Positions 33,967 to 40,379 of a stretch of DNA of 40,379 bases are shown piece by piece. The notes beneath the pieces were generated by a model. That model searched no databases. It had not been told where the DNA came from and was given only the letters and a program-made list of their open reading frames with translations. The DNA is taken from NCBI RefSeq assembly GCF_003202435.1, contig NZ_QJHK01000030.1:1-40379 (forward strand), read 5' to 3'. How positions within the stretch are numbered: the first letter of the stretch is position 1; every line of letters begins with the position of its first letter. A program made the translations under genes and the position numbers. The stretch comes from Flavobacterium cheongpyeongense. Its GTDB lineage: Bacteria; Bacteroidota; Bacteroidia; Flavobacteriales; Flavobacteriaceae.

Positions 33967-34903
33967 TTATAAATTTTCCACTGATGGAATTGTTGTGGTG
34001 TACCATATGCATAACTTCGGCAAAAAGAGGTGCACAACTCACTACTCTTATTTTATCTGAATGTCTCTTTAAAGGAATAGAATCTGTTACGATTAATTCG
34101 CTCAATTTCGAGTTTTCAATTTTTTCGTAAGCTCCACCTGATAAGATAGCGTGGGTACAAATTGCCCTTACGCTTAATGCTCCTTTTTCGATCATTAAAT
34201 CGGCTGCTTTCGCCAAAGTACCGCCAGTATCGATCATATCGTCTACCAATACTACGTTACGTCCTTTTACTTCACCAATAAGCTCCATAGTATCGATAAC
34301 GTTGGCTGCTTTTCTTTGTTTGTAACAGATTACTACATCTGATTCTAAAAACTTAGAGTAAGCGTATGCTCTTTTTGAACCTCCCATATCCGGAGATGCA
34401 ATGGTTAAGTTTTCTAGTCCTAAACTTTCTACATATGGTAAAAAGATCGTTGATGCAAATAAATGATCTACCGGTTTTTCGAAAAACCCCTGAATTTGAT
34501 CTGCGTGTAAATCCATTGTCATTACTCTTGTCGCTCCGGCAGCATCTAATAAATTAGCTACTAATTTTGCTCCAATCGGCACTCTTGGTTTGTCTTTTCT
34601 ATCCTGTCTTGCCCAACCAAAATAAGGCATAACAGCTGTAATATGTCTTGCTGATGCACGTTTTGCAGCATCGATCATTAATAACAATTCCATCAAATTA
34701 TCAGCTGTTGGAAAAGTCGAACACACTATAAAAACGCGTAATCCTCTAATTGATTCTTCGTAAGATGGCTGAAATTCTCCATCACTATACGTTGACATCG
34801 TTACTTTTCCTAACGGAATTCCGTATTGTTCTGCAATTTTTTCTGCAAGATAAACACTTTGTGAACAAGCAAAAATTTTAGCTTCTGGTTCTAGGTGCGA
34901 CAT
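33962..34903 (-). CDS. prs: Ribose-phosphate pyrophosphokinase
   Basis: This 313-residue enzyme makes PRPP from ribose 5-phosphate and ATP, feeding purine, pyrimidine and histidine synthesis. Motifs include ARQDRKDKPRVPIGAK, MDLHADQIQGFF and the PRPP loop VVLVDDMIDTGGTL. The frame is open 42 codons upstream, but I start at 34903 (MSHLEPEAKIF): the upstream part lacks PRPP-synthase similarity. A TAnnTTTG element at 35027-35034 (minus strand) overlaps the alternative start, leaving a leader of about 120 nt. Normal length. Confidence 0.95.
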   Translation of the reverse strand: MSHLEPEAKIFACSQSVYLAEKIAEQYGIPLGKVTMSTYSDGEFQPSYEESIRGLRVFIVCSTFPTADNLMELLLMIDAAKRASARHITAVMPYFGWARQDRKDKPRVPIGAKLVANLLDAAGATRVMTMDLHADQIQGFFEKPVDHLFASTIFLPYVESLGLENLTIASPDMGGSKRAYAYSKFLESDVVICYKQRKAANVIDTMELIGEVKGRNVVLVDDMIDTGGTLAKAADLMIEKGALSVRAICTHAILSGGAYEKIENSKLSELIVTDSIPLKRHSDKIRVVSCAPLFAEVMHMVHHNNSISGKFIM

Positions 34904-35204
34904 TATAATTTGTTGTTTTTGCTCCGCTGCGCTTTGTACAATTCGGCTTGACCATTTTCGGTAAAGCAAAATACATATAATTGCCTCGGGTGTAGTTAGT
35001 TGTGTGTGCTTCGTTTTAACGAGGTGCAAATTTAGAAAATTTATTGGACACTGAAAGGAAAAATTTAAGTATTTTTAGTAGCACATTTAATTTTATTTTT
35101 TACATTTGCACCGTGTTAAAGGAATAAGTACACTTATGACTTCATAATTACTTATTCTATTGCGTTAAAATAACTGATTTATTAGTTGTTTTTTCGTCTG
35201 CTAA
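34904..35204. other. Divergent promoter region between prs and tRNA-Leu
   Basis: A -7-like element for prs lies at 35027-35034 (TAAATTTG on the minus strand). One for tRNA-Leu lies at 35101-35108 (TACATTTG), about 96 bp before the tRNA. Neither has a clear -33 partner. I see no other gene. Confidence 0.45.
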
Positions 35205-35284
35205 GCCCGGATGGCGGAATTGGTAGACGCGCTGGTCTCAAACACCTGTGGGAAACCGTGCCGGTTCGACTCCGGCTCCGGGTA
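35205..35284 (+). tRNA. tRNA-Leu (anticodon CAA)
   Basis: The 80-nt gene has the acceptor stem GCCCGGA/TCCGGGT and discriminator A. The D arm is GGCGGAATTGGTAGACGC, the T arm CCGGTTCGACTCCGG, and there is a short extra arm. The anticodon loop CTCAAAC gives anticodon CAA, reading UUG. The anticodon stem CTGGT/ACCTG has one T-T mismatch. CCA is not encoded. A strong terminator follows. Confidence 0.95.
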
Positions 35285-35293
35285 CATTAACGG

Positions 35294-35327
35294 AAAAGCT
35301 GTCATTATTGACAGCTTTTCGTTTTTT
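35294..35327 (+). terminator. Terminator after tRNA-Leu
   Basis: AAAAGCTGTCA (35294-35304) pairs with TGACAGCTTTT (35309-35319) around TTAT. It is followed by T6 (35322-35327). Confidence 0.9.
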
Positions 35328-35387
35328 AATACCTTCTGAACACTTAATATTCCTAGCCAACATTTCCTCAAGACCATAATTGGTATG

Positions 35388-36662
35388 TTAATTTTCTACC
35401 ATAATCTCAGCGTAATTATTTATTTTTTTTATAATCGGATTCTCAATATACTTATCCTTACACCTATTTTCATGAAATTTTATTTCTAATTCAATATTGT
35501 TTTGATACTCCTTTATTAAAAGTTGTCTTGATTTTTTATCTAATTTAAAATATTCTATTTCTCTATCCCAAAGCAAACTATTTTCATTTCTGTTTTTTAA
35601 TAATTTCAAATTTGAAATTATTTCTAATTCTAAAAAATAATTAACTCCAAAAGAATCAACATACTTTGTATATGCTTCTTTATTCATTTCCTTATTCTTA
35701 AGTTGCAAGAGAGCCTCCCAAGCTAAAAATTCCTTTGAGTTCTCTAAATCTAATTTTTTAATCTTTTCTTTTTGAATTTTATTGTCTGAAAAAACAGTAG
35801 AATTAAGAGTTTCTTCCAGTTTTTTTCTCATATCAATTGATAGATGGCAGTTGTTTAAATGATTCTTTAGTTGAGAAAAAAGTATTCCAATAACGAATAA
35901 ACTATGGTATTTTTTAATAAAGACTTTTTCAGAATATTCTTTTTCTATAAATGAATTTCTAGTAATACAATCATCAACAATACTGAGAATATTAAAACTA
36001 AGTTCAATCTGAGTTATCAATGAAAAGTAATTGACACTTAATTCTAATACAACATCCAAATCATTTTCCTTATAAAATTTAACAATAAGACATTCTAATT
36101 GAAACTTTAATTTTTTTATGTTCAATAAATTATCCGGAGGAGGGCAAAAGCCAAAATCAGTTATATAAAACAAACTATGACTGATCGCATATGCAATTTC
36201 TCTATTTACAGAACAAACATAAATATTTTTGGATAAAATGGAAGGATTACATAATCTGAACTTATTTGATATTCCCATTTTATTTTTAATAAAATTCCAT
36301 TCCATTTGTCTATGGGGTGGGACTTCAAAAGAAAACAAATTGTTTTTAAACATTATTTTTAATGAAGATTCTAATAGATGGATTTTTTCGAATTTCCTCA
36401 AAAACACATATGGCATTGTAATATGAAAAACCATATAGGGATTTTTAAAAATATCGTCTGCCGGAATTTTTTTAATTTTTTCCAAAAGAAACTTTTTAAT
36501 ACTATCATTGTTATCTTTTCCAAAATTATCTGATGAGCAATAACTAAAAAAAATGCTTAATTCTGCAAATTTTTTATACCTATCCTCCGTAATTCCATTT
36601 TCGAATGAAAAAACCTCTAAATTTGATTTTATTCCGTTACTAATGTTTTGTAATACATTCAT
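35388..36662 (-). CDS. Orphan 424-residue cytoplasmic protein linked to a small 80-aa protein
   Basis: I do not recognise this protein with confidence. It has no signal peptide or membrane segment and is mostly helical and rich in Lys, Asn and Ile. Two motifs stand out: PPHRQMEW (residues 115-122) and NREIAYAISHSLFYITDFGF (153-172), the latter with His and Asp that could be catalytic or metal-binding. I loosely recall 'HALFYLTDFG' segments in proteins called DUF6895, but cannot verify this. The gene follows the 80-aa gene on the same strand, 72 bp downstream, across a strong hairpin, so both are probably one operon. Codon use is more A/T-rich than in the core genes, suggesting accessory DNA. 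Function unknown. Confidence 0.75.
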   Translation of the reverse strand: MNVLQNISNGIKSNLEVFSFENGITEDRYKKFAELSIFFSYCSSDNFGKDNNDSIKKFLLEKIKKIPADDIFKNPYMVFHITMPYVFLRKFEKIHLLESSLKIMFKNNLFSFEVPPHRQMEWNFIKNKMGISNKFRLCNPSILSKNIYVCSVNREIAYAISHSLFYITDFGFCPPPDNLLNIKKLKFQLECLIVKFYKENDLDVVLELSVNYFSLITQIELSFNILSIVDDCITRNSFIEKEYSEKVFIKKYHSLFVIGILFSQLKNHLNNCHLSIDMRKKLEETLNSTVFSDNKIQKEKIKKLDLENSKEFLAWEALLQLKNKEMNKEAYTKYVDSFGVNYFLELEIISNLKLLKNRNENSLLWDREIEYFKLDKKSRQLLIKEYQNNIELEIKFHENRCKDKYIENPIIKKINNYAEIMVEN

Positions 36663-36676
36663 AATAGTATATAATT

Positions 36677-36717
36677 AAAAATAGCCTAATTACTTTATTT
36701 AATAATTAGGCTATTTT
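36677..36717 (-). terminator. Attenuator between the 80-aa gene and the 424-aa gene
   Basis: AAAATAGCCTAATTA (36678-36692) pairs perfectly over 15 bp with TAATTAGGCTATTTT (36703-36717). The A-run on the left gives a U-tract on the minus strand. Most transcripts from the 80-aa gene would end here. Confidence 0.8.
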
Positions 36718-36734
36718 GGTAAATGAATAGTGAA

Positions 36735-36977
36735 TTAAACTTTGCTACTTCTAATGATAACTTCAGGCGAAGCAATATCATCACTACCAGTATATACGAA
36801 ATTAGGCCCGATAAAAGTCCAAGAAGCCAAATCATCAACACCTAATGTACTAGTTAGCTTATCAGAAACTGACGCCAAATCTTTTAAGGTTATATTACTA
36901 CTAATTACTTTGTTTTCATGAAAAGCATCTACAACCGCTTTGAAAGATGGACGATTTTTTCTTAATTGATTTTCCAT
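36735..36977 (-). CDS. Small 80-residue protein, possible peptide precursor or partner of the 424-aa protein
   Basis: The sequence begins MENQLRKNRPSFKAVVDAF and continues with a helical, charged segment (ENKVISSNITLKDLASVSDKL). A C-terminal part (SWTFIGPNFVYTGSDDIASP, then EVIIRSSKV) is richer in Gly, Ser, Thr and aromatics. It has no Cys, no signal peptide and no Gly-Gly leader site. A charged leader, a different C-terminal part, a terminator directly after it and one large orphan gene downstream together resemble a modified-peptide precursor operon. A small regulatory or binding protein is equally possible. Confidence 0.7.
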   Translation of the reverse strand: MENQLRKNRPSFKAVVDAFHENKVISSNITLKDLASVSDKLTSTLGVDDLASWTFIGPNFVYTGSDDIASPEVIIRSSKV

Positions 36978-37252
36978 TTTGTTTTATTTTATTTTTAAAT
37001 TACCTACTCTATACAGTTTTCGGTTACCCTGTTGGAATCTGTTATTTAATGCATTAAACTAACATTACAAATCTCCAAACTATCTCATAATCAATATATG
37101 GGCGATAAACTAATATTATTCTGTAGATTTAACTAAAAACAATACCGTTATTTAACGGATGCAGGAATAGTGAAAAAACTGAGCTTAAAATAATTTTGAC
37201 TTGCTTTATTTGCTAAATAATTTCTTACTTTACAAACTAAAACTATTTCATT

Positions 37253-37969
37253 ATGACAACACACTTAAAACAAAAATTAATCATTACAGTGTTATTTGTT
37301 GCACTTGTATTTTCTTTATTCTTTAATTGGCTTGGATCTAAAGAATCAGGGAGCAAAGAAACATCTATCTGCAATGACTTTCACAATGAAAGACCTAGTA
37401 CATTGACAAGTAGTCTAATTAGAGACATGATTAATCAGTACAGAACCAATCAATATACAGCAATAAATAAAAGCAGGGACATTGATGAGCCAGACGCCCA
37501 TTCTATTTGGTTTGATCTTGATACTATAAAAAAATTTATATATCATATTGAACGAAACGTAGCGAAAAATGGTTCTGAAAAAAATAATAAGTTAGGATTA
37601 AGAATATATTATGCCGCATATCCGGAACTTTCAGAGTTTACAAAACCATATAATAGAGATATCGCATTTATGGCAACAGACCCAATAAAAAAACAATTTG
37701 CAACCAGACATACTTTAGTTATGATACCTACAATATTTAACAAGGATTTAAATGGAGATGTCGACTTTAATCCTCTGGATGCCAGTACATTTAATGGCTT
37801 TGTTTCTACTATAAAGAAAAGCAACCGCGATCAAAAAAATGAAATTGCTCCTTATCAATCACAAAAGTACCAACCAATGGCATTGTCAACTGCGTCATCA
37901 AGTGATGCTATGGCCAGAAATCATGGAAACTTGATTCCTCCTGCTGATCCAATGGCTGGAGCATTTTAA
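37253..37969 (+). CDS. Membrane-anchored 238-aa protein, first gene of a two-component operon
   Basis: This protein has one N-terminal membrane helix (about 9-27, IITVLFVALVFSLFFNWLG). The rest is soluble, probably periplasmic. The segments HSIWFDLDTIKKFIYHIE, LGLRIYYAAYPE and RHTLVMIPTIFN, and a C-terminal NHGNLIPPADPM, match a pattern I recall from uncharacterised Bacteroidetes proteins. No enzyme motif is apparent. The gene is 4 bp from the next gene, which is followed by a kinase and a regulator, so it may be a ligand-binding or effector part of that system. A TAATTTTG element at 37191-37198 could be its -7 box. Confidence 0.8.
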   Translation: MTTHLKQKLIITVLFVALVFSLFFNWLGSKESGSKETSICNDFHNERPSTLTSSLIRDMINQYRTNQYTAINKSRDIDEPDAHSIWFDLDTIKKFIYHIERNVAKNGSEKNNKLGLRIYYAAYPELSEFTKPYNRDIAFMATDPIKKQFATRHTLVMIPTIFNKDLNGDVDFNPLDASTFNGFVSTIKKSNRDQKNEIAPYQSQKYQPMALSTASSSDAMARNHGNLIPPADPMAGAF

Positions 37970-37973
37970 TATT

Positions 37974-38621
37974 ATGCATAAAAGTTTTCCAATATTAACA
38001 ACTGTGTTACTTTATCTTGAACTGATATCAGCCGGAGTGGCCTTGTTTTATATTAAAAAGATAAATAAAACTCACTGGAAGTGGTTTGCGGTTTATTTAT
38101 GTATTGTCGCTTTAAGTGATTTTTTCATTTCAGAAGTTGTTTATATATTAAATATTGATAAGCAATACTTTTATGCATATGTAATAATTCCAATACAATT
38201 TATTTTTTTTTACTGGCTTTATGCTTTAAAGTCTTTAAAAAAAACAGAAGTTTTTTTAATCTTTATATGTATTTATATTCTTTCGTTTATTCCTGTTGAA
38301 TTGTATTTTCAAAAATTAAGAGTTGTATATTCCTTTAATTATACTGTAGGTACATTTTTATTGATGATATTGGTTTTCTTAGAATTCAAAAAACAAATTC
38401 AAAACGATGATATTTTAGAATATAAAAAAAATAAAATGTTTTACATAAACATTGGAGTAATGATGTTTTATGTAGGCACCTTACCTTTCTTTGGGCTCTA
38501 TAATTTGATAATAAAAGAACCTTTTATTTGGAGTATATATTATCTTTACTTTCTGGTTTCTAACTGCTTAATGTACTTACTCTTTGTCGCTTCTTTTATA
38601 TGGGGAAAAGTGAAATTATAA
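37974..38621 (+). CDS. Seven-helix integral membrane protein in a two-component operon
   Basis: This 215-residue protein is almost entirely hydrophobic, with seven predicted helices (around 5-25, 35-55, 61-80, 91-110, 118-136, 150-172 and 183-210). It overlaps the histidine kinase gene by 22 bp, so the two are translationally coupled. The kinase has only one membrane helix and no sensor domain. The membrane protein is therefore a candidate sensor subunit. I do not recognise the family. Confidence 0.8.
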   Translation: MHKSFPILTTVLLYLELISAGVALFYIKKINKTHWKWFAVYLCIVALSDFFISEVVYILNIDKQYFYAYVIIPIQFIFFYWLYALKSLKKTEVFLIFICIYILSFIPVELYFQKLRVVYSFNYTVGTFLLMILVFLEFKKQIQNDDILEYKKNKMFYINIGVMMFYVGTLPFFGLYNLIIKEPFIWSIYYLYFLVSNCLMYLLFVASFIWGKVKL

Positions 38622-39376
38622 TTATAATCATAATCTTTAATCTGTTTTTTATTTTATTCATTGCAGGAATCGTTATTTTTATTCGCGAGTATAAATTAAA
38701 AAAGAAAGAACACTCTGTCATGCTTTTACACCAAAAATCAGCACATCAAAAAGAGTTACTTACTACTCAAGTTGAGATCCAGGAACAAACTATGCAACAT
38801 ATTGGAAGAGAAATTCATGATAATATTGGTCAAAAATTAACGCTAGCCAGCTTATACATGCAACAATTAGCTTTTGAAAGCAAATCACCAAAAATAAAAG
38901 ACAATATTGAAAATATTAACAACATCATAAACCAATCACTTGAAGAATTAAGAGAATTATCAAAGTCATTAACTGATAATATTATCGAAACCAGTTCAAT
39001 ATATAAGCTATTAAATACTGAATACTTAAAGATAAATGAGCTTAAAATTTTTAAAATTGATTTCAATTGTACAAACAAAAAACTGGCTTTACCTTATCAA
39101 CTAAAAACAATTTTGGTAAGAATTACACAAGAATTCATTCAAAACAGCATCAAACATTCACGATGCAAATTGATAACTATTGAATTAGAAGAACTTGAAA
39201 ACAAAATAATGTTAACTCTAGTAGATGACGGAATTGGTTTTGATATTTCAAAAATACATGCGAATGGAATTGGAATTTCAAATATGAAAAAAAGAACAGA
39301 AATGCTGGGCGGAAATTTTGATTTAAAAAGCAACCCAAAAACAGGAACACAACTTTCCATAACTTTCTCTTTATAA
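38600..39376 (+). CDS. Sensor histidine kinase (HisKA_3/NarX-like)
   Basis: This 258-residue kinase has one membrane helix (about 5-28), a short coiled segment and the dimerisation/phosphotransfer domain REIHDNIGQKL with His73. An ATPase domain follows with ITQEFIQNSIKHSR (N box), VDDGIGFD (G1) and GIGISNMKKRTEMLGG. No extracellular sensor domain is present, so sensing is likely through the coupled seven-helix protein. The stop codon directly precedes the response regulator ATG. The cognate regulator is the next gene. Confidence 0.94.
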   Translation: MGKSEIIIIIIIFNLFFILFIAGIVIFIREYKLKKKEHSVMLLHQKSAHQKELLTTQVEIQEQTMQHIGREIHDNIGQKLTLASLYMQQLAFESKSPKIKDNIENINNIINQSLEELRELSKSLTDNIIETSSIYKLLNTEYLKINELKIFKIDFNCTNKKLALPYQLKTILVRITQEFIQNSIKHSRCKLITIELEELENKIMLTLVDDGIGFDISKIHANGIGISNMKKRTEMLGGNFDLKSNPKTGTQLSITFSL

Positions 39377-40018
39377 ATGATGAAAAAGACCATTGTAATA
39401 GTAGACGATCATATTTTAATCGCACAAGCATTAAAAGGCATCATTGAAAATTTTGAAGATTTTCAAGTTTTATACGAATGCGAAAACGGGAAAGATTTAC
39501 AAGATAAATTTCAATTAAAAAAACCAATCCCAGATATCGTTTTACTTGATATAAGCATGCCTATTATGGATGGTTTTGAAACCGCTAAATGGCTGAAGAA
39601 ACTACATCCGGGTATTCTAATCATGATATTGAGCATGCAAAACGATGAGCAAAGTGTTATTAAAATGATCCAACTTGGCATAAATGGTTATTTACTCAAA
39701 AACACAAGTCCGTACGAACTGGAAAAAGCATTAAAACAAGTTGCAAAAGAAGGCTTTTATTATCAGGATTGGGCCTCTAGAATAGTTTTTGCCAGCCTGA
39801 ATAATAAAAAAGAAGAACAACGCACTATCAAACTTACTGATAGAGAAAAAGAATTTCTAAAGTATACCATTACCGAAATGAATTATAAAGAAATAGCAGA
39901 AAAAATGTTTTGCAGCCCGCGAACTGTCGAAAGCTACCGTGATTCATTGTTTGAAAAATTAGAATTAAAAACCCGTGTAGGACTCGCTGTTTTTGCTTTA
40001 AAAAACGGATTTGAATAA
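39377..40018 (+). CDS. LuxR/NarL-family response regulator
   Basis: This 213-residue regulator has a receiver domain with Asp10/Asp11, the phosphorylation site Asp58 in VLLDISMP, and Lys near 107 in YLLKNTSP. The C-terminal LuxR-type helix-turn-helix is LTDREKEFLKYTITEMNYKE, then IAEKMFCSPRTVESYRDSLF. It is the last gene of the four-gene operon and is the natural partner of the HisKA_3 kinase. Its DNA targets are not visible. The divergent 80-aa gene is an obvious candidate. Confidence 0.95.
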   Translation: MMKKTIVIVDDHILIAQALKGIIENFEDFQVLYECENGKDLQDKFQLKKPIPDIVLLDISMPIMDGFETAKWLKKLHPGILIMILSMQNDEQSVIKMIQLGINGYLLKNTSPYELEKALKQVAKEGFYYQDWASRIVFASLNNKKEEQRTIKLTDREKEFLKYTITEMNYKEIAEKMFCSPRTVESYRDSLFEKLELKTRVGLAVFALKNGFE

Positions 40019-40171
40019 GTGATAATAAATTGGTATAAACTCTTTTATGATGAAATTTATACCGAAAATTTTACTTCACTGCTATTTTAAAATTGTCTTG
40101 CCCCACTTTTGGGTTTAAGTTAGACATGCAGTTCAGTTTTGGGATTGATCCGTTATTTTACTTGTATTAAG

Positions 40172-40205
40172 AAAAAAAAAGACCATCATTTGCATGATAG
40201 TCTTT
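40172..40205 (-). terminator. Terminator-like hairpin near the right end
   Basis: AAAGACCATCAT (40178-40189) pairs with ATGATAGTCTTT (40194-40205), one mismatch, loop TTGC. The A-run at 40172-40180 gives a U-tract on the minus strand. It could terminate the GIY-YIG gene transcript. Confidence 0.75.
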
Positions 40206-40210
40206 TAATA

Positions 40211-40254
40211 AGCTCCTCCTCTTGGGCTCGAACCAACCCCGAAAGCTTTCGGGG
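40211..40254 (-). other. tRNA 3'-end-like fragment with a palindrome
   Basis: On the minus strand TTGGTTCGAGCCCAA has the T-arm form with the loop TTCGAGC, followed by an acceptor-like AGGAGGAGC. No 5' half of a tRNA is present. Just before it, CCCCGAAAGCTTTCGGGG (40237-40254) is an 18-bp perfect palindrome. It may be an integration scar or a conserved tail element of the GIY-YIG gene. Confidence 0.5.
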
Positions 40255-40260
40255 CTCTGA

Positions 40261-40379
40261 TTAACAGTCTTTATATTTTTCAAGTAATTTATTTATGACT
40301 TCGGGATATCGCAATAGGTTTTCAATGTAGATTTTGCTTTTCATATCTTTGATGTGCTTTTCAATCGCCAAAGCTTGCG
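40261..40379 (-). CDS. GIY-YIG nuclease-like protein, C-terminal fragment (cut by window end)
   Basis: The last 39 codons of a minus-strand gene are visible. They begin QALAIEKHIKDMKSKIYIEN and continue LLRYPEVINKLLEKYKDC to the stop at 40261-40263. The EKHIKxMKSxxYIENL pattern is typical of the C-terminus of small GIY-YIG endonuclease-like proteins in Bacteroidetes. The catalytic GIY-YIG part lies beyond the window, so the assignment depends on this tail. Confidence 0.7.
   Translation of the reverse strand, partial: QALAIEKHIKDMKSKIYIENLLRYPEVINKLLEKYKDC

Noticed and set aside
34904..35029. In-frame 42-codon N-terminal extension of prs
   Set aside because: It has no resemblance to PRPP synthase, and a -7 promoter-like element overlaps its first codon.
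40095..40150. TTGCCCCACTTTTGGGTTTAAG segment as an insertion sequence end
   Set aside because: No inverted partner, target duplication or transposase is visible in the window.

Overview
The window reads as chromosome of a Flavobacterium-like member of the Bacteroidetes. Evidence: low GC; promoters of the TTG-N18-21-TAnnTTTG type; few Shine-Dalgarno sequences; SusC/SusD proteins; type IX secretion (T9SS) C-terminal sorting domains; the conserved run acpP-fabF-rnc-(IPExxxVDY)-pyk; a Bacteroidetes-type long PurF-like protein; and flavobacterial interspersed repeats. I could run no search, so family names rest on motifs I can read.

Region 1 (0.2-8 kb): an ALDH7-type aldehyde dehydrogenase, then two tandem paralogous secreted pectate lyases on the minus strand. 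Both carry the same arrangement upstream: a 14-bp LacI-family-type operator (TGTAATCGATTAC-A/G) abutting the -7 promoter element. Region 2 (8.2-10.9 kb): a small outer-membrane-type protein, a metallophosphoesterase and a papain-family peptidase, all minus strand. Region 3 (11.7-19.5 kb): a four-gene SusC/SusD operon with two surface-lipoprotein partners and no enzyme of its own. With the nearby lyases it suggests extracellular pectin cleavage and glycan import, but the substrate is inferred.

Region 4 (19.7-25.5 kb): core genes. pyk, an IPExxxVDY protein, rnc, fabF and acpP lie on the minus strand; purN and rnhA on the plus strand. Region 5 (25.5-27.8 kb): an ECF sigma factor and its likely anti-sigma factor. 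The sigma gene and the divergent DUF6249-type membrane gene share a TGTAACC-N16-CGTC promoter, so they look like one small regulon. A lipoprotein gene next door is frameshifted at an A8 tract. Region 6 (28-35.3 kb): a PfkB kinase, a PurF-like amidotransferase, two tandem copies of a small RNA gene each with its own promoter and terminator, superoxide dismutase, pth, an intergenic repeat cluster, rplY, prs and tRNA-Leu(CAA).

Region 7 (35.3-40.4 kb): AT-rich accessory DNA between tRNA-Leu and a tRNA-3'-end-like fragment. It holds an 80-aa small protein and a 424-aa orphan protein separated by an attenuator hairpin. Divergent from these is a tight four-gene operon: a membrane-anchored 238-aa protein, a seven-helix membrane protein, a histidine kinase and a LuxR-type response regulator. 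The window ends inside a GIY-YIG nuclease-like gene.

Best candidates for something undescribed are the twin small RNAs (about 30.97-31.21 kb) and the 80-aa/424-aa unit (35.4-37.0 kb).
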